Shown: positions 50,801 through 60,094 of the stretch, one piece after another
How positions within the stretch are numbered: position 1 is the first letter of the stretch
Layout of the letters: each line of letters opens with the position of its first letter
Assembly (NCBI GenBank): GCA_036320915.1
Contig: JAXBDG010000005.1
Coordinates: 1,302,001-1,366,000 of the forward strand
From: Linnemannia elongata
Taxonomy: Eukaryota > Mortierellomycota > Mortierellomycetes > Mortierellales > Mortierellaceae
Length of the DNA: 64,000 bases
Reading direction: 5' to 3'
Made by a program: the position numbers and the translations under genes
The notes under the pieces: model-generated
The model's input: the letters and a program-made list of their open reading frames with translations, nothing else
The model's database searches: none
What the model was told of the DNA's origin: nothing

Positions 50801-50914
50801 CCTTCCCCTTTTTATTCACTGACGACGTTTTTCCTCTCATCAATTGGTTTGGAAGGCATTTTCATTCTTTTTCGGATTCGAGGAGAAGGGAAGGGTTGAA
50901 AAGGGGGAGAGACG

Positions 50915-50955
<41 letters not shown>
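50915..50955 (+). repeat. A41 homopolymer
   Basis: Forty-one A, the longest single-base run in the window, in the gene desert at the end of a purine-rich stretch. Confidence 0.9.
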
Positions 50956-50957
<2 letters not shown>

Positions 50958-52478
50958 GTTTCCCATTGATAAACAGGGACCATTCACACTTAATAGGGTG
51001 AAGAAGACGAAAGAGATTTAGGTTCATTCAAGATTCAAGAGAGTGAAAATGATAAAACGAGACAAAGATAGTACAATACAACGGTCGGACCCTTACGCGC
51101 ATATCGACTGTGCTCTGGCCCACAACACGAAATCTCTTTCAACATTTTCGCGCTGTGCTGAAATCTCATGGACCAATTGTGCTCTGTTATTCTTCTTTCC
51201 CATCTTTATTTTATTAACTCCCATGAGTGTGTGTGCCCATGCCTTCTTACGTACAAATGACGCTTGCCAGTCTGCCACAGACCTTATGCTATGGAGCATC
51301 ATAACTCTCTCCTAGCACAAAGTCCCGATCCCAGATCATACAACTTTCACCTCTTTCATAAATTAGGTCTTCCTCGTTGCACTTCCCGTCATTTTTTTTT
51401 CTTGCTGAGAACGCAAGCGCTCATTCCATGACAGCGCACCACGTTCTTGACAAGTCCTTCCCTTCACCCCCACCACACTTGACTTTGACATAGGCCGTCA
51501 AAGGCTCATGTTTGAAATGCGCAATCCTGGCACGCTTACCTGTTTCACTTAAAGGACAATACCCCTCGTGTTCTCACACACGTACGCACACGCACAACAC
51601 CAAGGAGACGGCCCATTAAAAGCGCCAATTTCATTGACAAACCCCTTTTTTTAACCCCCGGATAAACACCATCGATTACCCAGCGCCGCAGCTATAAACT
51701 TAGAGGACGAGAATACAAGGAAATGCCGAAATGGTGGGGGGAGGGGGGAGTGTTCATGTCTTGGCCAAGTATATGGCTACCTAAGCCCAGAAAAAAGGAG
51801 AGGGGTGATGAAAGGAGTCGCACAGATGATGGCCTTGTTGGCAAATGGGAAAAACATAGCAATTTGACACATCCAAGGGATAAAGGGAGAGCCAGACCGG
51901 GACCCCTCCTTTTTTTTCTTTCATTCGAACCCCCTTCTTTTATTTTCATCTTCTTTGCACCCCCCGTCTTTCATTCCCATCCTTCAAGCAGTACTTTACT
52001 CACCGTGGTGTCAAGTTGCCCGAACTAGGTGGGTAGGGGGGGGGGGAGTAAAGGGGGTGTACCCATGCGCAAAATGTATTCTGCCCTTTCGCGCAAATAG
52101 AATAATCGACTCTCCGTTTTTTTTTACCTCTCTCCTTGGATTTGAGAACATATTTCTTGAAGCATAGCGATTTCGACAAGCCGCCGCGAAAAGCTGGATC
52201 TCATACATGCAGACACACTTTAAAAGAGACCCATCTTCTATCACGCATGGTAACACGAGTTCAGGACTCGAGTAAAGAGAAAAAGGCCTCCGTAATTATT
52301 TCTTATATATTTGTTGTTATATTCGTTATTGTGTTTGTTTTCTTGTCACTAGTTGTAGTAATAAAAAGTGTCGAAACAGTGGTGCACAACCAACCACTGG
52401 TATACGAGCGAACATTACACCTGGTTTATCCAAGACCACCATTGACACTGATTTCGTTCTTTTCCGATTTGTTTCCTA

Positions 52479-52506
52479 TTTTTTTTTTTTTTTTTTTTTT
52501 TTTTTT
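52479..52506 (+). repeat. T28 homopolymer 3' of GSK3
   Basis: Twenty-eight T beginning 20 bases beyond the GSK3 stop (A on the gene's sense strand), in the GSK3 3' UTR. Confidence 0.9.
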
Positions 52507-52525
52507 CTGGTTTCCTGATCTCCTT

Positions 52526-54208
52526 TCAGTCCAGTGAGATCCGTGTAGCACTTGGGGGAACAGGAACGAAGTTATGGATGTCAATTCCACGCGACTGGAG
52601 CTCGGGTTCCGCATGACGAGGCACCAACATTGGAATTAAGTCAGGGCGAATCGACAACTCTATTAACATTTAGTGGCCAAGTAGAAGAAAGCGGACATAT
52701 TAGTCTTGAAACAGTAGTGAACAACAGCTTTTGATCCCTGGTTCAACAGCAACTCCTTTTGCTTACCGAGGGCAGTAAAGTTGAACAGAGGAGGAAGATC
52801 CTTGCCATTAGGCAATTTGGTCTCGGGGTTGCGGATCTCATCAAAGAAGGGGTGGACCATGGCCTCAACCGGCGTGAATCGTCTTGAAGGAGTGTATTCC
52901 AAAAGATGGGCAATCAAATCCAACGCCTCTGGGGGTGTCCTTGAGCGGAAGATCTACAACATTCAATTCCATAGACACACGATAGTTAGCGGAATACCCT
53001 GGCGAAATGACAATACAACGATAGACGGCTAACTCATTGTCCCCCGTCAATCATCCCCCGTAGAATGATCTTGACTTATCCCATTGAAAGATCCTAAAAT
53101 GAGCCCAGGAAGCAATACCTTGTTGAAGGGGTGGGGCTTGATCTGAGGGAACTTGTGCTCCATGTAGTTGGGGTTCATCGTCTTGATCTGTTCCCGAGTT
53201 GGCGTTCCAAGGACCTTGATGATCTCAACCAACTGGTCAATTCCGCTCTCTCCTGGGAACAAAGGCTGACCCAACATCAACTCTGCCATGACGCATCCCG
53301 TTGACCAAACATCTTTTACCGTTCGACAGATGATTGCTTGGTGTTAGTTTTCTGATTCCATTGCTTGGACATTAACATTGAACGACAGAGTAATACGAGG
53401 CGCTGAAAGCCCAGTGATACGATCCCGGGTAACAAATAAGAGTAAACTTACCAATGTTGGTGGTGTAGTTGGTGGCGCCAAAGATAAGTTCGGGTGCCCG
53501 GTAGTAACGCGAACAAATATACGAAACGTTGGGCTCTCCTCCAACAAGGACCTTGGCGCTATTGGATCAAAAGTAACACGATCAATGAAAATCGTGTGAA
53601 TAATATATCCTCAAGGACTCCCACATCGATTCGTTCCATGGATCCTGAGAACAACAAAAAAGGTTTCCTTGCTCAATGTACCTTCCGAAATCGCAAAGCT
53701 TCAAGATGCCGGTGACAGGGTTCAAGAGCAAGTTCTGAGGCTTGATGTCGCGGTGACAGATGCCGACTGCGTGGATGTAGGCCAAGCTTCGGAACAGCTG
53801 GTACATGTACAACTTGATCTGCAACATGGGCATCGTCTGCTTGATCCTGGCGTAGTGTCGAGAAGCACGGTAGACGGTCTCGGGGATGTACTCGAGCACG
53901 AGGTTGAGGAAAACTTCATCCTTCTGTGTAAATAATGAACAAAGTGCTGTTGTCAGTTCGTCTTGTAAAATAGAGCAGTAGCATGGTTCGTTCGGTCGTT
54001 GCCACCCTGCAGGGACAAGAACAGCAACAATCAAGCAAAAATAAAAAATCACCCGCACAACCGTAATATATAGTTTTGCGACCGTTGGGAGGACTGGACA
54101 GACGACTTACTTTGTCCCCGTTCGAATAGAAGAACGCCTTCAAATCGACGATGTTGGGGTGGGAGACCAGTCTCATAATCTGCAGTTCGCGATTCTATTT
54201 CGCGCGGG

Positions 54209-54249
<41 letters not shown>

Positions 54250-54907
54250 GAGAATAATATCGGACCCAGGGGTGTGTCCAATGCTAACAAGTTAGTGTCG
54301 TGAAGCCAAAACACACGCACACACTCACACAAAACAAGATAGACTCTTGTTATGCACGCCCTATTGTTTTCTTTTCTCGCCCTTCTCCTTTCCTCATAGT
54401 TGGGGCGGGTCTGTTTGTAGCTGATGATGTTGCAGCTGCTGTTGGGTTATGGGGAGGAACGAATATGTGTCGAACTGTACCTTGAAGCGCTTATCCTGAA
54501 GAACCTTCTTGATGGCAGCATCATCACCGTTACTGACAAACCTTGCCTGAAACACGACTCCAAAGGATCCGTTGCCAATCACCTTGCAGTTGGTGTAGGC
54601 AAATTCGAACGGCTCTCCGGACTTGCCCTCATTCGCCATCACCTTGACGATTTTCGAAGGATCCGATTCGCCTACATCAATAAAAAAAAGTTTTGAAGGG
54701 GTGTGTGCATTCGTACACCCAAAACCAGCAAGCCGTTAGTTTTTATTTGTTCCTACTCATCAGCTTTGTCAATTGGATGCTCGCAACAAAAAAAGGCTGA
54801 AGAACTTGATAAACCCCGGACAAAGCAGAGTTGTTGAGCGGTAGACAAGGTTCTCGCTTGTACTTACCGCTTATCTTGACGCCATTAATAGGGGATACCG
54901 AGGACAT
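52526..54907 (-). CDS. GSK3: Glycogen synthase kinase 3 (shaggy/Skp1-type)
   Basis: CMGC serine/threonine kinase with wide signalling roles. Eight exons: 54868-54907, 54481-54671, 54111-54194, 53682-53923, 53452-53558, 53119-53312, 52767-52953 and 52526-52659; 392 residues. The glycine loop [32 protein letters not shown], the catalytic [19 protein letters not shown] and the activation loop [13 protein letters not shown] (autophosphorylated Tyr) are all intact. [20 protein letters not shown] and [20 protein letters not shown] follow. The last exon restores the fungal GSK3 ending ([20 protein letters not shown] then [14 protein letters not shown]), which a read-through of the previous exon would miss. 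The Arg and Lys residues of the priming-phosphate pocket are in their usual segments. The N-terminus is short (30 residues before the kinase). Confidence 0.96.
54209..54247 (+). repeat. A39/T39 homopolymer in GSK3 intron 2
   Basis: Thirty-nine T on the GSK3 sense strand, ending 14 bases before the AG acceptor of exon 3, so it forms the polypyrimidine tract itself. Confidence 0.9.
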
Positions 54908-55470
54908 TGAATCGAGAGTAGAGTAGAGGTTCTTATCGCGCCTTTATTCCTTGCTTTCGTTGTTGCAGGTTGGTTGATTGGTCGGTTGGTTGTGAGGTTG
55001 GTTGTTGTTGAAGTGGAGGTAAGTGGTGGTGTGGTGTGGTGAGTGGAGGTGACGAGCTGGCGGTGGAAGAGGGGTTATGCGTTGGTTGAAAAAGAAGGAA
55101 GGAAGGAGAAGGTAAAAATAAAGAAATAGTAAATTGTCAACATCCAATAAGGATCAGGTTTACGCGAGATGGTCGCGCCGCGGCATCTATGATGCAAGCT
55201 GTTGTTGCTGCTGCTACTACTGCTCCTTCTCCTCCTCTTTCCTCATCCTGCAGACAGGGACTTACAAGTAAAAAGTTAAAGAAAAAAGATATTTTTTTTC
55301 ACTTCCTCCGCGTCCACAAGCCAAAGCCAACCAAAGTTGGCTTGAGATGTGAAGGATCACGTGACATGACACGTGATTCAAGTTGGTTCACGTTGATCCA
55401 GATTGTGAAAGACGATGGATCTAAAGTGATCAGCGGAAACCCCGAAAACATGAACCAATAAGTACCACAT
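54908..55470. other. Upstream region of GSK3, 5' flank of tRNA-Met
   Basis: A CT-rich leader on the GSK3 sense strand (54940-55100), then mixed sequence up to the tRNA. The palindrome-like CACGTGACATGACACGTGA near 55358 holds two CACGTG E-box cores. No gene seen. Confidence 0.5.
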
Positions 55471-55543
55471 GCTTTCTTAGCTCAGCCGGCAGAGCGTCAG
55501 TCTCATAATCTGAAGGTCGTGAGTTCGATCCTCACAGAGAGCA
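55471..55543 (+). tRNA. tRNA-Met: Elongator tRNA-Met (CAT)
   Basis: A 73-base gene without intron. The acceptor stem GCTTTCT/AGAGAGC pairs fully (one T-G), with discriminator A. The D arm is TAGCTCAGCCGGCAGAGC, the anticodon loop CTCATAA has anticodon CAT, and the T arm GTGAG TTCGATC CTCAC holds the B box. The anticodon arm matches eukaryotic elongator tRNA-Met rather than initiator. CAT could in principle mark a modified isoleucine tRNA, but that applies to bacteria and organelles. Confidence 0.95.
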
Positions 55544-55641
55544 GCATGCGCTACTTCGATTGGAATGTGATCCTTTCCTTGTTCTTCAGGAAGCTCATCT
55601 TTCAATTAAATTTTTTATGTTTTGATAACAGAAAAGAAACT

Positions 55642-56628
55642 CTACGCGTCGTTCTCGCCAAGGATGATGACGGTTGGCCATGTAATGTTGACCTCGTCCT
55701 CCTCCTTCAAATTCTCCTCCAGCAGAATGGCGTCAATGGTCAAATCAACAATATCTGGACGAGAAGGGTACTTTTCACAGTAGTTCTTGTACGCGGACCA
55801 AGTCTTGATGTAGCTTCGGAAATGCTTCATCGTCACTCTTCCCGTCATCACTGGAGGCAGCGATGCCTCAGCACCCGTAGCAGCAACGTCATCGCCTGTC
55901 TGTGTATGGAACTGAGACTTGATATAACTGGGAAAGTAGTGGCGCTCGACGTTCTGAAGAGGGACATCGATGCTCTTGTACAAGTTGTCGAGGATCAATC
56001 GACCACTATCCCACATGGTGCCGAGCTGGTCTGGTTGGTCACCCAACTCATAGATCTTCCTGGTGGCCCTGGGGTGGTCCTCAAAGATGACAAAGGAGTA
56101 ACCGACGGCTGCAAATGTGCCACGGGGCTTGAGGACGCGCTTGACTTCGGAAAAGAAGGTGGGGTGGTGGAACCAGTGCATGGCCTGGGCGACGGTCAGG
56201 ACATCAACGCTCGAGGTTGGAATCACACCGAGATCCTCGCCCTTGGCGACATGGTAGGCGACGTTAGGCTTTTGGATCGCATTCGAGAGCATAGTGGCTG
56301 AGGCGTCGACACCATGGACTTGTTTGAACTTTTCTGCGAGAACCACAGCTACTTGGCCAGTGCCTGTTGTGTGTAAAAGGAAATGAAGCGTGTCTCTGGT
56401 TAACTTGAGTGATGCATGGTAGGAGTTTGAAGCCAGGAAAATAAAAGGAATGGAGAGGGGGGGGAGTAGTCTGAGTTACATACCTGTGCCAACGTCAACA
56501 GCGGTGTCGAAATGACCATTGTGCTTTGCATGGTAATTGTAGACCATCTTGAAGAAGTTGTTGTTGTAACCAGGGCGGAAAGACTGGTAAAGGGCGCTGT
56601 TGAAGGATTTGCTTGAGAAGGTGGCCAT
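55642..56628 (-). CDS. SAM-dependent methyltransferase, Crg1/TMT1-like (type 11)
   Basis: Two exons (56484-56628, 55642-56363), 288 residues, a typical length for yeast Crg1-like enzymes. Start MATFSSKSFNSALYQSFRPG is the family entry motif (S-x-Y-xx-FRPGY). Motif I is VDVGTGTGQVAVVLAE, followed by HGVDASATMLSNA, the acidic-loop segment VAKGEDLG, SVDVLTVAQAMHWFHHPTFF and VKRVLKPRGTFAAVGYS. The intron splits motif I at a Gly codon. Family members methylate small carboxylates such as trans-aconitate, or the terpenoid cantharidin; the substrate here is not predictable. It ends about 100 bases from the tRNA-Met gene. Confidence 0.9.
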
Positions 56629-57029
56629 GCTGGTTGCTGTTGTTTGTTTGTTGGAGAAGTGGTTACTATGTGTCTGCTTGTTTGTTGCGAATGGCAAATG
56701 AGAAAGGGAATGCAGCAGCTTTTAAACGAAAAATAAAGCGCAGTTGAACGTGTTTAGTGTGAGAGAGTTAGGGGGAATTGTCATTTCCCGCACATGTCCA
56801 ATTGACCAATTGTTCAATCGATCGAAGGGCGAAAATAAACGCGCATAAACAAACGGAAAGTCCTAATGCGGAAACAGGTCCAACTTTGTCACCCTCTTTG
56901 ACATCATGCTCACAAGGGAAAAGGGACATTTGAATGTATGTATACAACTTGACCAACACTTGGTTCATGACGATCTTTGGAGGGAAAAACTAAACAACGT
57001 GAAAAGATACATTTTATTTGTTTACTGCA
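56629..57029. other. Intergenic between two minus-strand genes
   Basis: Leader of the Crg1-like methyltransferase and 3' UTR of the membrane protein gene. No repeat or gene noted. Confidence 0.4.
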
Positions 57030-58175
57030 CTAGTAGGGCAAGGGGCCCATGGTTCGGTTCATCAGCGCGATCATTCCAATCCAGTAAAACAGAATGGTCC
57101 CGATGACGGCCTTCGCTATGCATTCCGACTGGCCATCCAGAAGAACATACGCGCTCAAGAACGACCCATGGATCGCGCTGACAACCGTTGCTGTGATGAC
57201 TCCAAGAACTCGTCCCCAAAAGTACCACCGCGCCTTGGCCACATCCTCGTCCTCTCTGTCCAGCACAAACTCGGTCATGATCAACACGCCGAGGAATAGG
57301 GTCGTCAATAGCACCAGAAGCGCTGTCTGAGCACCGAGGAAAAGCAGGAGGTGAACGCTTTCTAGATTGTGTCCTGGGCTGGAATAATTCCGAGATTCGA
57401 GATGGACAAGCGGTGAAAGAGAATCCGTGCTCTCGCTCTCTGTCTTCGGCTCTGTTGGAGTTGGAGCTGTTGTTGTCGCTGTTGGAGCTGTCGCTGCTAA
57501 TACCTCTGTTGTGGCTGCTGCTATCGGTGCTGTTGTCGATGTGCTTGTTACTTTTGACGCTCCTTCTTGGATCTGATCCAACTGAGTGTCAACATAAGTC
57601 GATGTTGTTGTTATAGCAGTGGTGTAGGGGATGATCTGAAATACTTTATCAGTCTCAGCTGTAGCCTTGATTGATTGATCAAGGACTAGCATGTCCTTTG
57701 GTGACACATCCAGAGTCCGTGCTGTTGAAGCAATGCCTGTCCGACTGCCGCTGTTGCTGGCAATGTTTTTGCTGCTGTCTGCTGTCCAGGTGGCTAGTTC
57801 CCGGACTTGTATGCGAGACGGAGGATATGGTAGAGTCATCCTGTCGTAGGTAGTGTTGTAGGAATGGCCGACTACGTGGACCATGATCAAGTGGGCTGCA
57901 ACCAAGACACACAGCCCAGACCCTGCGACCATGATGTAAATCCGAGCCCGCTGCACAGTCAGCGAGATGGCGTCGAATCGCTCCAGTCTCCGGTAAGATA
58001 GGCAAAGCAGAGGGAAAAGAGTTAGGGGCGGAACAAATGCCAATAGGATAATCCCGACAGGCGATATAGAGAGAAAGGGAGTCGAAGATGCCATGAGTAC
58101 GGAGGTGAGGGCAAAAGGGATATAGCCCAGCGAGGCGAGTGAGTGAAAACACCCGTTCACTGCAGGGTGCGTCAT
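57030..58175 (-). CDS. Intronless multi-pass membrane protein, unknown family
   Basis: A single 381-codon open frame, one of only two intronless protein genes here. Hydrophobic segments lie near residues 12-30, 35-60, 80-105, 268-295, 315-338 and 350-372, so about six helices. Between the third and fourth is a long Thr/Ala/Ser-rich loop (about residues 110-265) containing SNSGSRTGIAS and repeated ATTT/TPT elements, probably outside the cytosol and O-glycosylated. It ends MNRTMGPLPY. Local composition is close to that of neighbouring genes, so there is no sign of transfer. I recognise no family. A start further downstream is unlikely, because the first helix begins soon after MTHPAVNGCFHS. Confidence 0.7.
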   Translation of the reverse strand: MTHPAVNGCFHSLASLGYIPFALTSVLMASSTPFLSISPVGIILLAFVPPLTLFPLLCLSYRRLERFDAISLTVQRARIYIMVAGSGLCVLVAAHLIMVHVVGHSYNTTYDRMTLPYPPSRIQVRELATWTADSSKNIASNSGSRTGIASTARTLDVSPKDMLVLDQSIKATAETDKVFQIIPYTTAITTTSTYVDTQLDQIQEGASKVTSTSTTAPIAAATTEVLAATAPTATTTAPTPTEPKTESESTDSLSPLVHLESRNYSSPGHNLESVHLLLFLGAQTALLVLLTTLFLGVLIMTEFVLDREDEDVAKARWYFWGRVLGVITATVVSAIHGSFLSAYVLLDGQSECIAKAVIGTILFYWIGMIALMNRTMGPLPY

Positions 58176-60094
58176 GATGGAAACTGAGGGGAGGTTGTAT
58201 GTGTGTGTGGGTGGGCGAGAAACGGAGGGTATACGTGTTGAGTATGTTTGATAGCTTTGGGTTGTGGAGGTGCAGAAGGCAGAGGATGAAGACGGAAAGA
58301 GAAAGGGGGAAACAACAGGCGAAAGTCAACGAGGTAATAAAGACGCTTTTATGATGATCCAATGCTAAATAAGAATATCAATGGTCCATCTATGTCTCCG
58401 AAGGAAAAGGCGACTCGGAGTCTATCAGGATGATGCTGGGTGACAAAGACAGAAGGGACGGGTAGATACCAAGAAACCAGATCCTGTCAGTGCCGGCACC
58501 CAAGGACAGAACCCTTTCTGGCAGATCACAATGGGAACTAGAAAATAAAAGGATTTTCTAGGTGAAATGAGGATTAGCGCGTAAGACAGGAACAGGATGG
58601 TAACAAGCACGTTGCTAAAACACAAAGGACGCCACCATGCCCAGATCTTGGAACCTGACTGGCACGCACACACAGACACACATAAGCGCCACAATGATCT
58701 ACAGCGCGACTTGGGATGAAGGAAAGAGAGGACAAGAACTTCGTCGGAGTGGTGCGTATGTCTTTTCGTGTTTGGCACTTGTACTACGATTCGTTTCTTT
58801 TTCTTTCCCTCTGAACACTGGATACAATGGCGCTTGACGACCATAGAGTTCTGGACTATTTTCGACTCTTTAGTGAAGTACATCCCCTCCTTCACGATCA
58901 TGTCGCACAAGCAGCGCAACTGCGTAAGCCGAGAGCTTGATTGCTTGTTTGCTTAGTCGTGTATTTTTGTATTTGAAGGGATACCGTTGTTGCACTATTA
59001 GGATGGATATTGATGGATTCGCCTTTAAGGAGAGAACCCACTCAACTGTTCTTACCAACATGCGAACTGGTACCTGACCACCGATTAAGACTTTTTTTTT
59101 GTGAGGCATGCTGGATGTGGATATGATCCACAGCCACTTCTGGAAAATGATACAGAGGAGGGAAGGCCAAGTGAAGTGAAAGTGGGAAGGCGGGACAGAT
59201 GAGAGCCTCATCGAAGAAGGTAAAAAACAAAGTATAGGTGAAAGTACAAAGAGAAGAGAAGAGAAAAGAAGAGAAGAGAAGGGGAGGAAATCGACCGACG
59301 GGTTGAGAGCAATTTTTTGTTTTTGCTTTTTTTCTTCCTCTTCCTCAGCACCAGCGCAACAGCAGGTTTTTTTTTTTTTTTTGCGCACAAGAGTATACAC
59401 CGCATATTAAATGGGACATGCGCTCTCAATGGTACCCCCTCGTCCCTTGTCTGTTTGTTTGGCTCCCCATCCCCCCCTTTCTGCTACTGCTCATCTCAAT
59501 CTCACCACCAACAGTCGTCGGATGGGATGCCAATTGGATTTTGAATTGATTGCGTCCCTCCCTCGTCGTCTCTTTTCTCTCTCACCTCTCTTCTCTCTTC
59601 TCTCTTCTCTCTTCCACTACTTTCCTTTCTTTTCCTTCACCTTCTCCTTCACCTTTCATAATCCTTAGCTCTCTCTCGATACCCACTCATACTCCTATCC
59701 TCCATCCTCCTTCTATCTTCCTTCTTCCCTCTACTCCACTCCCCATCCTTCTTCCTGCCACTCTCACTGGGCAACCAGAGAGCAGGCCTAACGAAAACGC
59801 ACCTCGTCAACACGAGCACTCACTCTATCGATTATCGCTCCCCCTCTTTCTTTATTCCTTTATCACTTTATCTTTATCAACACCTTCACTTGTCTTCGCA
59901 TCTATGCCTGTACATTGTGTTCCGCTCCTCCACCAACTCCACCACCACCTATCATAATAATACCGGCATCACAATCTCATATAGCAACACACCCGCACCT
60001 CTCGCCACCTACCTACGGCGACCACCACCTGTACATATTTACGACTTAGACCTCGGCATACCCCTACCTTCCTACATATCCTTAATCATACATC
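58176..60094. promoter_or_regulatory. Divergent upstream region of membrane protein and 7TM-RGS genes
   Basis: A 1.9-kb spacer. The 7TM-RGS side (59540-60094) is a long pyrimidine-rich leader containing a TCTCTTC heptamer array. A (T)16 run lies at 59367-59382 and an interrupted (AAGAG)n purine block at 59254-59290. Short ORFs here have no recognisable content. Confidence 0.5.
59584..59613 (+). repeat. (TCTCTTC)n heptamer array
   Basis: About four tandem copies; the reverse complement of the AGAGAAG unit found upstream of the NDR kinase at 29627-29660. In both cases the pyrimidine strand is the sense strand of the downstream gene. Confidence 0.75.

Larger units (their letters stand above)
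45506..52525. other. Seven-kilobase gene desert rich in simple repeats
   Basis: No recognisable protein, tRNA or transposon was found between the methyltransferase start and the GSK3 stop. The first 850 bases are nearly pure purine on the plus strand (the methyltransferase leader). Beyond that lie mixed A/T-rich DNA, homopolymers, a (CCAATG)n array, a pyrimidine block at 49380-49600 followed by a purine block at 49840-50170, and several short ORFs with erratic composition. A non-coding transcript, a long regulatory region or a fast-evolving gene cannot be excluded. Confidence 0.55.

Noticed and set aside
52663..52766. Apparent alternative GSK3 C-terminus reading through the last intron
   Set aside because: Splicing restores the conserved fungal ending; the read-through has no similarity to GSK3.
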